Shown here one piece after another: positions 36,943-48,776 of a stretch of 64,000 nucleotides of DNA (position 1 is the stretch's first letter; each line of letters starts with the position of its first letter). The notes under the pieces were generated by a model that saw only the letters and a list, made by a program, of their open reading frames with translations, was not told the origin of the DNA and did not search any database. The stretch is from Erythrophleum ivorense (lineage: Eukaryota > Streptophyta > Magnoliopsida > Fabales > Fabaceae). Where the stretch lies: contig JAIUCV010000569.1 of NCBI GenBank assembly GCA_026724425.1, positions 62,001-126,000 on the forward strand, written 5' to 3'. Position numbers and translations under genes: made by a program.

Positions 36943-37490
36943 TGCCTTTTTCTCAGTTCAAAAGTTGTTGTACTCCCTTCTCCAATGGCTCTATCATTAC
37001 CATATAGTATAACCATCTTTTCATAATTTGGCACTGGGGTATTCTTCCATATTGCCACTCTACACTTCGAGTGAAAAAGATAGGATTGTCATTTATAAAC
37101 ATAGAAGCAACCAACTTTAATTATAAGGATTTATCAAATCACATTAATTGTAGATAACAAACCTCAACCAAAGCATCCTATACTTAGTCTTCCGCATCCC
37201 ACAAGCTTGTTGATGGGTTCTAAGCAAACCCACTCATGCCATTCTTAAAAATATCATACACTTCAAAAAAGTTCTTCTTTAAAGTTTTCCAATGGTTCTT
37301 TATCTTTTCCTTGTCAAGTTTTTTGCCAAATAAAGCACTCAATTCTTTGACTATATTGTCATAAGTTACAGATATAAATGTCCCATTAACTTTGTTGCCC
37401 TCATTATGTTGATGCATGAAAGCATCCACAAGAGCATCATCCATACATTTAGTCCAATTCAAGCATTCCTTACTAGTGGTGGCACCATAC
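36943..37490 (-). pseudogene. PIF/Harbinger Myb/SANT-like ORF1, 5' exons
   Basis: Exon 1 (about 37490-37150) encodes a Myb/SANT-like domain: LNWTKCMDDALVDAF, NHWKTLKKNFFEVYDIFK, SGFAWN, then DAED-stop-VWDALVE. An intron with a GTTTGTT donor follows. Exon 2 (about 37055-36943) encodes VPNYEKMVILYGNDRAIGEG. The next exon lies at 28035-27609, beyond the 8.9 kb insertion. In-frame stops (for example in place of E before VWDALVE) indicate decay besides the insertion. The gene lies 3' of the transposase on the same strand, as expected of one PIF element. Confidence 0.82.
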
Positions 37491-37756
37491 TATAATATTT
37501 ATGGGTTTTAGCATAATAGAAAGAAGCATAGAATCAAAATTCTTGAAATATGATATATAAATGAAAACATCAAAAGTAAAGACATCAAATGAATACATAA
37601 AAATCCAAATTGAAATGAAAACATCAAAGTTCAATATATGAGTACATGAAAATCCAAATTGAAATTGATACATCAAAGTTCAATACATCAAATAAGTAAA
37701 TCAAATAACAATACAAATACATAAGATCACTCTAATTAACTATTTTGGTAATCTAG

Positions 37757-38222
37757 CTACATTTGATTAGCTATATTGTCTCTAATAAGCTCACCACGTG
37801 CAACCTCTTCATTATCATTAACAAGAGCATGATTATTATCATCATATAAATTTTGAGCTTCAAGTTCAGCATCTACTTTAGTTATAAGATCTTCATTGGG
37901 GTCTATACTCATTAGGTAATTATGAAGAATACAACAAGTAATAATAATCAACGATTGAGCCTTAACTCCATAAGTAGGTTCAGTTAAATTAGATAAAATT
38001 TCAAATCTTTTTTTCAAGATACCAAAGGCTCTTTCAATTGCATTTCGCAATGATGAATGTCGAAGATTGAATAGTTTCCTATGATTTTGAGGAGGATTTC
38101 TTGCTGAATATTCTTTTAAGTGGTATCGAACACCTCTATAAGGAGTAATAAACCCACTTGTTAACATGAAGCTAGCATCCACAAGGTAATATTTACCTAT
38201 AACCAAAAAAATAATTACTATC
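37757..38222 (-). pseudogene. PIF/Harbinger transposase, C-terminal part
   Basis: The minus strand encodes a DDE_Tnp_4 (PIF/Harbinger) transposase fragment. After an intron acceptor (GGTTATAG) it reads GKYYLVDASFMLTSGFITPY with the second catalytic aspartate, then YHLKEY, then the third acidic residue in NAIERAFGILKKRFEIL. An ILHNYLMSIDPNED segment and an acidic tail ending in RGELIRDNIANQM follow. The N-terminal half with the first aspartate is lost: at about 38223 the sequence changes to a family B LTR. The open frame continues artificially into that LTR to 38305. The Myb-like ORF1 follows about 270 bp downstream. Confidence 0.88.
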
Positions 38223-39001
38223 ATATTGATCCAATGTGATGGAGGCCCAATACCCACCTTATATAGGCTCTTATAATTAGCCCAATAACCCTTGTGTAGA
38301 CCCAAAACCTTTAGGCTCTTAAAACTTGGCCCAAACCTAATTAAACTTCAGCAACCCAATGCATAAAAAAAAATTGGCCCAATAAAATTCTGCAGCCCAA
38401 CACTTTAAAACTAGCCCAACAAGCTAAAATCTGAAGCCTAAATGAAGTTAGACCTTGGAGTAACCCATGACCCATATTTGACCCAACTTAAACCCTAATG
38501 CTTCAGCCACTTTCTCATTTGCTGAAACTCAAGAAGCAAAATTCGGAGGTTGAAAAGGAGGCTAGGGTTAGGGGCAAGAATTTTGCATTTTCTCATATTT
38601 AGAGGAAGATTCAGCTAAGGTAATACTTATACAACTTAATCCCCTTATCTGTCTCTTTAATTTGGTCTAATTAGTTTTTCATTTGGAGTATTTTCACCTT
38701 ACCCAAAATCTGAAATGTCTGAATTTGGGGATTTTCTTGGTGAAATTCGTAGGTTGAGGTTAGGGCTGACCTTGGGTGAGTTTAAACCCTCCATTTTGAT
38801 GCTTCATTTGTTAATTTGAGACCCCATAGCTGATTTATAAAATAGGTATTAATTCTGTACGAATTTGCTTAGGATTTTGGGTGGAATATTGAGTTTTCTG
38901 GTGAAGGACACTCTAATCCAAATTTGGGATTTGTGATGGCTGTTGCAAATTTGTTTATAAGTGAGGTAACTGGGTTTATCAAAATTCCATGCATATATCT
39001 A

Positions 39002-39271
39002 TGTTAATTCCATATTTGCTATATATGAATGATTTGAAATGTTGAATGAATTGATTGGCTATCTGTTATATTGTATTGGACCTTGTGAGTCCATGGCAGA
39101 GCTGTGGTGCGGCTGCCACCCGTGCACGTGCTTTTGTGTTAATTCCATATTTGCTATATATGAATGATTTGAAATGTTGAATGAATTGATTGGCTATCTG
39201 TTATATTGTATTGGACCTTGTGAGTCCATGGTGGAGCTGTGGTGCGATTGCCATCCGTGCATGTGCTTCGA
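39002..39271 (+). repeat. 135-bp tandem duplication inside family B LTR 1
   Basis: The unit starting TGTTAATTCCATATTTGC at 39002 repeats at 39137 with few differences. It spans the GGACCTTGTGAGTCCATGG segment conserved in family B. The other family B copies in the window have a single unit. Confidence 0.85.
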
Positions 39272-40179
39272 TCGGGCACCAGGTTATGATTAAACTCCAG
39301 ATGCACTGAGCCGTAGTTGTGCTCAATGGGGAGTAGGTGTCGTGGACGGGCCTCTCTCGGTGTTAATGGCCTTTAACATGTGATAATTTGATTGCTAGTA
39401 TGGGATAATAATCACGATAACCTAATTGTTTCATTTACTGATATGATTGATATGATTCTGATGTTGATTTTGACTCATGATTATATGCTAATTAAACTGG
39501 ATATATGATGGAATTGCCTTGGTTACTGAGATTTATATCTCACCTCGTTTCATGGGATTAACATTTTAGGTGAAGGTTCTTCAGGTTAGGATAAAGGGAA
39601 GCAAGTGGATGAAAATCCATGAGCTCTAACATATGGGATAAGGCTATACTTAGGCTGGCTTATTTTGTAGAGATGTAATTTTGTTATTAGTTTACATAGC
39701 ATCATCATGTATTCATGTTGCCAAGTATAGGCATTCATATTTTGTTTGATTGAAATGTAATCGTTAAGGATTTAAGTCTCATTATAGTTGAATATTAATG
39801 TATGAACTTATAGTATCATATATATAGTTTTGTTGAAATTATGATATGGATTACCATATGGGAATTGTAGTCATATGATGCCTTGGATGTGGACATAAGC
39901 TATTGTTGAATGGAATCTCTATAGAATGTGCATGGGATGTTAATTGTTGTTAATGCATGTATTCTTGCTGTCATATATTCATGAATTTGCTAATATGAGC
40001 TAGTTGGGCAAGTAGGAAGTAGTATTTAAGTTTTGCAATGGTAATGGACGGATTGATGGGTAAATAGGATAGATAGACACCATTAGAATCACATAAAATA
40101 AGAGAAGGTGGACCTGGAGTATTTCTAAGATGAGATTTGGAGTGTAAGGGGCAAAATTTAGGGTAATGTAGTCACAGGA

Positions 40180-40640
40180 GGGAGTCTCGCCGCAGCTAAG
40201 AAGGCCTCGCTGCGGCCAAATGAGAGACAGAGTCGAAGGACACCACGACATAACCAATCCCGCTGCGGCGCAAGGAAAGAAAATTGGCCTAGGGAGTGAC
40301 AGTGGCGAGGAGCGCCGCGGCCTGATAAATCTCGCCGCGACGCAAAGTGGAAAAAATCGCCCATGAGGGTGACAGAATGGGAACTCGCCACGGTGTAATA
40401 GGTCCTGCCGCGACGTGAGTCGAGGAAATAAAATAAGGGTTGGATAGAAGCAAAACTCGCCACAGTGCAAATATATTGCGCCGAGGTGAGAATCGTGGGA
40501 GTTGAGAACAGTAGTTTCATGAGGCATTTTCGCTGCAGCGCCACATAGGTTGGCCGCGACGAAGGTCCAACTCATTGCGGCGAGATTTGTGAAATTTGTT
40601 CAGTGATTCCAGAGAGCAATTTGGCTCGGCGGGGAAGGTA
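40180..40640 (+). repeat. GC-rich motif array in family B LTR 1
   Basis: Units such as CTCGCCGCAGCTAAG, CTCGCTGCGGCCAA and CTCGCCGCGACGCAAAG recur with irregular spacing about 0.3-0.75 kb before the LTR end. Confidence 0.75.
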
Positions 40641-41297
40641 TAGGTCACGGCGCAAGTCCCCAACCTACTCCTTTTAGCCTAGAAACCCCAATTTCTTCAA
40701 CGGTAGTGGTAAGAGATGATATAGAAACACTTGTGGGAGGTTATTGGATATTGAAACTGATGGACGATTGAATCATAAACCCCTTATGGTAGTAAGATTT
40801 CTTTTATGCAAATTTTGTTTTGTTGAGGTGGTATGGTGATGAATTGTAACCACTCAAACCTTGATAATTATTTATTAATCGTATATTTAACCATAATTAC
40901 AATGATTAGAAAGGAGGGTTGTCACAACATGATTATTGTAACACCCCAAAATTTATTAAGGTGCTAATCATGAATTTGGATTAATTAGGAATAATTAATA
41001 TGGAATAATTTGGTAAGTTAAGTAAATGAAAATTTTGGAGAGATAAATTATTAATATGAGTTTGAGATTTAATTGGGATAGAAACTTTATCTAGGCCCAA
41101 ATTAATGTAGGAGATCATGATAAGAGGCTAATGGAGGCCCAATAAGTTAGGTGCAGACCTAATCTGATTCAATGTGATAGAAGCCCAAGATTCACCTTTT
41201 ATAGGCTCTTATAATTGGCCCAACAACTTTGTGCAAACTCAAATCCTTTAAGCTCTTAAAACTTGGCCTAACCTAACTAAAACCCAGCAGCCCAACA

Positions 41298-41304
41298 TAT
41301 AAAA
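41298..41304 (+). promoter_or_regulatory. TATA box of family B LTR 2
   Basis: TATAAAA in a CCCAACATATAAAAGC context, 361 bp from the LTR start, ahead of a leader rich in CCCAAC and AACCCTA. Confidence 0.6.
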
Positions 41305-42989
41305 GCTTGCCCAACAAAGCTTAAATTTGAAGCCCATTTGGAGTTAGATCTTTGGAGCAGCCCATAACCCATAGAAAACCTAACTTAAACCCTAAAACTA
41401 ACCTAGCCACCCCCTATTCTGCAGAACCACAAGGAACACACATAAAATTTAGAGGTCCAAAAGGAGAGGCTAGGGTTCTTAGCATATTTCCACCATTTCC
41501 CACTTCTAGAGCAAGATTCAGCCAAGGTGATTGTTACATAACTTAATCTTCTCATCTTTCTCTTTAATTTGATCTAATTAATATTCCAATTAGAGCACTT
41601 TCACCCACACCCAAAATCTGAAACTTGCCATTTGATGTTTCCATGGTGAAATTTCGCAGATTGAGGTTAGGGCTGACATTAGGTAAGTATAAACTATTCT
41701 TTTTGAGGTATTTCTGCTGGTTTGAGACCCCAATGATTGGATTATAATATAGGTATTAATCTTTCACGAATTTGCTTAGGATTTAGGAAGATATATTGAA
41801 GTTTCTGGTAGAGGACACCTTCATTTTGAATTTTGGGAATTAGTAGTGGCTGGGAAGATTTTTGTACCACTGGTGGCTTTTGCAAATTTATCTACAAGTA
41901 AGGTAACCAGGACTATATTAATTCCATGCATATATCTGCTTCAATTTCATATTTACTATACATGAATGATTTGAGATGCTAATGAATTGGTTAGCTATCT
42001 ATTATATTATGTTTGGACCTTGTAAGTCCATGGTGGAGCTGTGGTGTGGCTGCCACTCGTGCATGTGCTTCGATCGGGCATCGGGTTATGATCAAACCCC
42101 AAATGCACTAAGCCCTGGTTGTGCTCATTGGGGAGTGGGTGCCATGGACGGGTCTCTCCTGGTGTTATTGGTCTTTAACATATGGATATATGATTGCTAG
42201 TATGGGATAGTAATCATAGTAGCCTAACCATTTCCTTTGTTGATATGACTGATATGATTCTGATGTTGATTTTGATTCATACATATATGTTAATTAAATT
42301 GGATATTTTGAATGGAAATTTCCTTGGTTACTGAGATTCGCATCTCACCCCGTTCCATGGGATCATACTTTTAGGTGAAGGCTCTTCGGGTAAGTATAAA
42401 GGGAAACAAGTGGATAAAAATTCATGAGCTCTAACCATGTAGGGAGAAGGCTACACTTAGATTGGTTTATTTAGAATAGATGCTAAATTTTGTATTCCTT
42501 TTTGTATAACATCATCATGTAATCATGTTGCCAAGTGTAGGCTCTTATATTTTGATTACTTAGGATCTATCTATTGAGGAGTTAGGCCTCATCTTAGCTT
42601 GGTATTGGATGTATGAACTTATAACACCTGATGTATGAATTTTATTAAAGTTATCGTATGTATACTATTGGAAATATAATTATGTAATGCATTAGATGTT
42701 GATATGAACCATTGATGTATGAAATCTCTAATGGAATGTGTATCGGATGTTAACTGTTGATAGTCCATGAATTCTTGCTATCATTAATCCATGAAATTGC
42801 TGACATGTGGTAGTTGGAGGAGTAGAAATTTACATTTAAGTTTTGAATTGGTAATGGTAGAATAGCTAGGTAAATAAGGTAGATAAACACCATTAGAGTC
42901 ATATAAAATGAGAGGAAGTGGTCATAGGGTGTTCCTAAAAAGAGAATTAGAGTGTATGGGACGAAATTTGGGAGATGTAGTTACAGGAA

Positions 42990-43460
42990 GGAGTCACGCC
43001 GCAGCTAGGAAGGCTTCGCCGCAACCTGAAGAGTGATAGTGGCGAGGAATGTCGCGACTTGAGGAATCTCGCTGCGGCTCAGTGTGAAAAAAATTGCCCA
43101 AGAGGATGGCAGAAAGAAACCTTGCCACAATGCAACAGGTCTTGCTGCGGCATTAGTCGAGGAAACTAGGTAAGGAGTGTCCAATAGCGAGCCTTGCCAT
43201 GGCACAAGAGTTTTCTGCCAAGGCGAGAATTGTGGGAATTCGAATAGTAGTCCCATAAGGCATTTCCTCCGTGGCACCACGTAGGCTAGCCACGGTGATG
43301 GTCTAGTCGCGGTGAAGTTTGCGTGAATTGCCCAATAATTCCAAAGAGTAACTTAGCCGCGACGCGGAAGGTCGGGGCTGCGGCGTAAGGTGAAAAACGT
43401 AGTTTTTAAGCTTCAATACCTAACTTAGCTACAGCGAGATGGTTTTAAGTCGCGGCGCAG
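42990..43460 (+). repeat. GC-rich motif array in family B LTR 2
   Basis: Variants of CGCCGCAGCTAGG, CTCGCTGCGGCTC and TAGCCGCGACGCGG recur irregularly. More CpG is kept here than in the reverse copies, which read CATGG or CAATG at many equivalent sites. Confidence 0.7.
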
Positions 43461-43775
43461 GTCCCCAAACTCTTACCTTTAGCCTGGAAACCTAGTTTCT
43501 TCAATGGTAATGCTAGGAATTGATATGGGAACACTTGTGGGTGATTTTTGTGTGTTGAAACTGAAGGATGGATGAATCACAAACCCCTCATGATAGTACA
43601 ATTTCTTTTGTGCATTCTCACAGTTGTGGTTGTTTAGTGATAACCCTAATATCAAGGTTCAAATTTTCCTGTATTTTTATAATGTAATAAATTGTAACGA
43701 CTCCAAACCTTGATCAGTAATTATTAATCATGTAGTTAACCCTAATTGCCATGTTTAAAAGATAGCATCATCACA

Positions 43776-45503
43776 ATTACATGATGATGCTACAAAAAGG
43801 ATAACAAAACTACATCTACTATACTCAGATTAGCCCAAGTGTAGCCTTTTCCACACATGGTCGGAGCTCATGGATTTTCATCCACTTACTTCCCCTTATC
43901 CTTACCTGAAGAGTCTTCACCTGAAAGTATGATCCTATGAAATGGGGTGAGATGCAAATCTCAGTAACCAAGGCAAATTCCATTCATATATTCTAGTTTA
44001 ATTAACATATATGCATGATTTCATGTAAGCATCAGAAAATATACCAACCATATTAGTAAATGAAATAATTAGGCTATCTATAATTATTATCCCATACTAA
44101 CAATCACAATTCCATATGTTAAAGGCCAAAAACACTGAAAAAGGCCTATCCACAGAACCCACTCCCCAATATGCACAACTAGGGCTCAGTGCATTTGGGG
44201 TTTGATCATAACCCGGTGCTCGATCGAATCATATGCATGGGTGACAGCCGCACCACAGCTCCACCATGGACTCATAAGGTCCAATCACATATAACAGATA
44301 GCCAACCAATTCAATTAGCATCAAAATCATAATCATGCAACAAATATAAAATTAAAATAGACATATGCATCGAATCAGCATGAACCCCGGTTATCTCACT
44401 TGTAGACAATCTTCTAAGAGCCAACTGAATTCTACTTCAGTCTATGGACATAAAACCAAGCCGTTACTATCCCTAATCACAATTTATATCAGCAAACCCA
44501 TTACTCAAGGAGTTAAGCAATATAGGACTACTCAAAAACACTTACCCCATTGCCACAATAACCAAATTCGGATTTGGTTAAGCCTATCCCAGAAATCTCA
44601 AAACAACACTTTAAATTTTGAGTAAATTCGCATAAAAACAATACCCATATCATAAATCAGCTATAAGGGTCCCAAACTAACAGAGAAAGTATCAAAATGA
44701 AGAGTTTATACTTACCTAACAATACCCCTAGCCTCAACCTATGAAATTTCACTGACAAAATCCTAAACAATCACATTTCAGATTTTGGGTATGGTGAAAA
44801 TGCTCTAAATGAAAAGCTAATTAGGTCAAAATGAAGAGAAAGAGAAGGAGATTAAGTTATATAACAAGTATCTTGGCTAATTTTGAGCCTAGAAGTGAGA
44901 AATAGGGCCAAGAAGGTGGAAGAAGACCTAACCTCCAAGGGACCTCCGAAAACGTTGTTTGTGTTTCTTGTGGTTCTGCAGAATGAGGGGTGGCTAGAAT
45001 GATTTTTAGGGTTTAAGTTCCTAAATGGGTTATGGGTTGACCCAAAGTCCCAAGTCTATATAGGTTCAAATTTTAAGTTGGTTTGGGCTGAGTTTCATAA
45101 GTTAGGCTGCAGAATCTTATTTGGGTTAGACTAAGTTTTAAGAGCTCAATTGATTTAGGTCTGCACAAGGGTTGTTGGGCCAATTATAAGAGCTTATATA
45201 AGTTAGGTCTTGGGTCCCTAACTCATTAAACCAAATTGAGCCATTGCTAGGTGGTCTCTCTTGGGCCAAGACTCACAATAGAAAGTTGGGTTTGCACCTA
45301 AAATTATTAAGCCTTTATTAGTTTCTAACTATGGCCTACTTAATTTAATTTGGGCCTAGATAAGGTTTCTAACCCAATTAAATCTCAAACTCATATTAAT
45401 AATTTGTCTCTCTATAAATCTCATTCACATAACTTGCCTAATTACCCTATATTAATTAACCTAAATCCATGATTAATACCTTAATTAATTTTGGGGTGTT
45501 ACA
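43776..45503 (-). mobile_element. Family B LTR 3, reverse, truncated
   Basis: On the minus strand it starts TGTAACACCCCAAAATTAATT at 45503 and runs to about 43776; a further 10 bp lie at 40927-40936 on the far side of LTR 2. The rest, including the GC array, is absent where LTR 1 abuts it. The hairpin is at 43943-43970. It is inserted in the gypsy pol fragment that resumes at 45504. Confidence 0.75.
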
Positions 45504-45859
45504 CATCACTATACACTCCAAAGGTTCCCAAGGTATTAGGTATAGTTAATATGGAGCAGTGATTAATTTTTCTTTCAAAATTTGGAAACTTTATTCACAT
45601 TCAGTGGTCCAAATAAAAGGGCTTCCTTTTCTATTCAACTTGGTCAAAGGTGAAGTTATTTAGGAGAATCTTTTTATAAATCTATGGCTAATACCTAGCC
45701 AATCCTAGGAGACTTCTAATTTTAGTGACAGTCTTTAGTCTTTTCCATTTAAGCACAACTTTTACTTTACTACGATCAATTGACACACCTTGACTAGAGA
45801 TCACATGGCCTAAAAATTTCACTTTAGATAACTAAAATTCATACTTTTCTAGTCTAACA
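45504..45859 (-). pseudogene. Gypsy pol fragment 3: end of reverse transcriptase and connection to RNase H
   Basis: The minus strand encodes, through many stops, the region after the RT palm: a degraded FLGHVIS-like stretch, then KLNRKGSPFIWT, then LKEKLITAP near the start of RNase H. It continues the frame interrupted at 48777 by a solo family B LTR. It ends at 45504 against another family B LTR, and no RNase H catalytic part is present. Confidence 0.75.
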
Positions 45860-48776
45860 TGTGACAACCTTAACTTCTAATCATCATAATTAAAGTTAAA
45901 TAGGCAATTAATAATCATAAATCAATGTTGAAAGTCATTACAACTAATTATATTCTAAAAAAGGCAAGGAAATTTGAACCTTGATGTTATTAGGGTCATG
46001 AATTAGATAACCATAATTATTCGAATGTGCATGTGAATTTAATCATCAATAAGGAGTCTTTGATTCTTCCATCCATCAATTCCAACTCATAAAAACCTCC
46101 TACAAGTGTTTCTAAATCATTCCTTAGTATTACCATAAAAGAAATTAAGGTTTCTATGTGAATATGAGAAATTGAGCACCTTCGCCGTAGCTAAATTCTC
46201 TCGCGCCGCGGCCAATTACTCTCGGGTTCAACTCCTTACACCTTCACAAATTTTGCACATTTTGCCGTTTCGCCGTGGCCAAATACCTTCTGGAACACCC
46301 TCAGACTTGCCTCTCAGACTTAGCCGCAGCTAACGTCACTGTTCACTGCGGCCAATTGCTCTCTGTTTTCTTCCCTGGCAGCTTCACCACATTTAGCCGA
46401 GGCCAATTAAATGTTGGCTGCGGCCAATTAGCCTCTATTAGCATTTATCCAAGGCTAATTAAATTTTGGCTATGGCCAATTCCCTTCTGTTCCTATAACT
46501 CCTAAGATTTCATCCCCTTATCTCCAATTCCCCCTCTACCAACACTCTAGGCCACTTTAACTTAGTTTGTGAAGATTTAGTGTCTTTCTTTTACCTAATC
46601 TACCTAACACATCTATCATTACTCATTCAAAACTCAAATATGGATCTTTAACCCTCTAGCCACCATAAACCAATGAGTTCATAAATCAATGATAGCAAAG
46701 AGTTCCTACACTACTCACATTTGCATTCAAACATAAGTCCCATTAGAAATTCCATACATCACTAGTTTAAGTTGACATCTGATGTATTAAATGATTACAG
46801 TCCCTATGCTTGGCAATACATGATGTAATGTAGCAATTACTTAAAATTAGTAGTCAAGTTATACGAATACAATCTGACAAGGTTTCTAAACCTTCCTACT
46901 ACCAAACCACATAATAAACTTCCATTAATATTCTCCTTGCCACTAAGAGGTCCGGTCCCTGAAAATATTAGCCCACAATTGGGGTGAGATATACAATCTT
47001 AATAACAAGAGGCAAATTCCATATATATATAGATTAATTAATACAATGCAATTTCATATCATCAATACCAAAACCATCAATTCAATTTACAAATGAACTA
47101 GTTTAGCTACCAATGACTACTGTCCCATACCAGCAATCATACATAACATGTTAATGGCCAATAAAACCGGGAGAGGTCCGTCCATGATGCCTACTCCATA
47201 ATGAGCATAACCAAGGCTCAGTGCATCTGGGGTTTGATCATAACCTAGTACCCGATTGAAGCACATGCATGGGTGGCAGCTGCACCACAGTTCCACCATG
47301 GACTCACAAGGTCCAATCACAATAACAATTCAAGTAGTCAACCAATCATTTAGCATTTCAAAATCATATATATGTCAACAATAATAGATTAACATGAACA
47401 TATATATGGAATTAGGAAATTAACCCTGGTTACCTCAATGAAGCCAATTACTCTGCCTCTAACTACCATTATAATTCAAATGGACACCAAGCTTAAAACT
47501 AGTCATCATCAATTCTTGCAATAAATCATATATCCAAAGGGTTAAACCACTAATGGCTACCTAAAAGTTACTTACCTAGCTTCTTAAAGGGTCAATTACA
47601 CCAATTCAAGATCAAGACATCAAAGCTCACAATGGTTCACTCTCCACATCTCCATTTTCGCACATATACAAGCCATGTACCAAAAGTCAGTCCAAATGAT
47701 GGGAATTTAGTACATACATCTCATAAAAGGAGAGAAATCACTTACCCATACATCTAAGAGGTTAAATGGATTAAGTTGAGCCTCAACTACTAAGAACACA
47801 TTATGGGACATTCCCAAATTCGGATTTGAGTCATCAAGCCTAGAAAATTTAGTTTTTCACCTTCATCTCCTTATAATTTCGCACAATAGCAGAACCTATT
47901 ATGAAAATCAACCCTTAGGGACATTTTCTAGTAAAATAATACACAAAATGAAAAGGAAATACTTACCTAATCATGCCTCTAACCTCCAACTCCAAAAATC
48001 TAGCAACAATCATCCAAGAACCATATTTCATCTTAAGAAGAGATGAAAAATTCTCAAAATGACAAAACAATTGAACTAAAATGAAGAGGAGAATGAGAGG
48101 GACATGTTTTATATAGATTACCTTGGCCAAATATTTCTCTAGAAGTGAGAAATGATGGAGAATTACAAAAAAACCCTAGCCTCCCTTTAAACCTCCAAAT
48201 TTTGCTTTGCCTCTTATGTTTTTTCTATAGAATGGGGAGGAGGCTGAGCGTATTTAGGGTTTAGTTAGGTTTTAGTTGGGTTCCAAATGGGTTATGGATA
48301 GACCCAAAGGCCCAAATCCTTATGGGTTCAGATTTTTATAGTTGTTAGGCCTTACTTCATAAGTTGGGCTGTAGAAATTTGATTAGGTTAGGCCAAGTTC
48401 CAAGATCAATCTAATTTGGGTTTGCATAATGTGTGTTGGGCCAACTATAAGGGCTCATGTAAATTGGGTCTTGGGCCTTTATTTCACTAAATCAGATTGG
48501 GTCATTGCTAAATGATCTCTCTTGGCCTAAGTCTCATGATAAGGAGTTGGGCTTATATATAAAATCATTGGGCCTCCATAAATCCTTATCCATGGCTTAC
48601 TCAAATGAATTTTGGACCCAAATTAAGCTTTAATCCAATCGAAATCTTAAACCTATATTAATAACTTATTTCTCTATAATTTCCCATTCATGTAGCTCAC
48701 TCAATTATTCTATAATAATTATCCTTAATTAGTCCAAATCCATGATTAACACCTTAATAAATTTTGGGGTGTTACA
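45860..48776 (-). mobile_element. Complete solo family B LTR (2917 bp), reverse, inserted in gypsy RT
   Basis: On the minus strand it starts TGTAACACCCCAAAATTTATT at 48776 and ends GGTTGTCACA at 45860. The flanks TAACA (45855-45859) and TAGCA (48777-48781) form a 5-bp duplication with one change. Removing it restores a continuous RT reading from the palm to the thumb/connection region. It contains the GC array (46165-46495), a hairpin (46981-47008) and the conserved segment 47150-47315. Confidence 0.88.
46165..46495 (-). repeat. GC-rich motif array in solo family B LTR
   Basis: Alternating units such as TTAGCCGCAGCTAA and GCGGCCAATT recur at roughly 30-40 bp spacing. Confidence 0.7.

Larger units (their letters stand above)
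38225..40926 (+). mobile_element. Family B LTR 1, 5' truncated
   Basis: It matches the LTR at 40937-43775 from about its base 230 (CAATGTGATGGAGGCCC) to its end GGTTGTCACA at 40926; the first ~230 bp are missing at the junction with the transposase. It contains a 135-bp tandem duplication (39002-39271), a hairpin (39521-39546) and the GC-rich array (40180-40640). The minus-strand frames at 40000-40575 come from the stop-poor array and are not taken as genes. Confidence 0.78.
40937..43775 (+). mobile_element. Family B LTR 2, complete solo LTR (2839 bp)
   Basis: It starts TGTAACACCCCAAAATT and ends AGCATCATCACA. It is flanked by ATTAT (40932-40936) and ATTAC (43776-43780), a 5-bp duplication with one change. 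A TATA box (TATAAAA, 41298-41304) lies 361 bp from the start. The leader has donor-like TTAGGTAAGT near 41679, a hairpin (42325-42352) and the GC-rich array (42990-43460). It is inserted in a reverse family B LTR: ACATGATTA on its left joins ATGATGATG on its right. Confidence 0.82.

Noticed and set aside
37757..38305. N-terminal extension of the transposase frame (MGLHKGYWANYK)
   Set aside because: These residues are encoded by the antisense strand of a family B LTR; the true transposase homology starts after an intron acceptor near 38200.
40000..40575. 191-residue and 128-residue minus-strand open frames
   Set aside because: They lie over the GC-rich motif array of a family B LTR, where stop codons are rare. 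No domain is recognisable, and the frames are not conserved in the other family B copies.
43693..43710. TGTAACGACTCC taken at first as an LTR start
   Set aside because: Alignment with 40847 and with the reverse of 45860-45990 shows that it is internal to the 3' end of family B LTR 2, which runs on to 43775.
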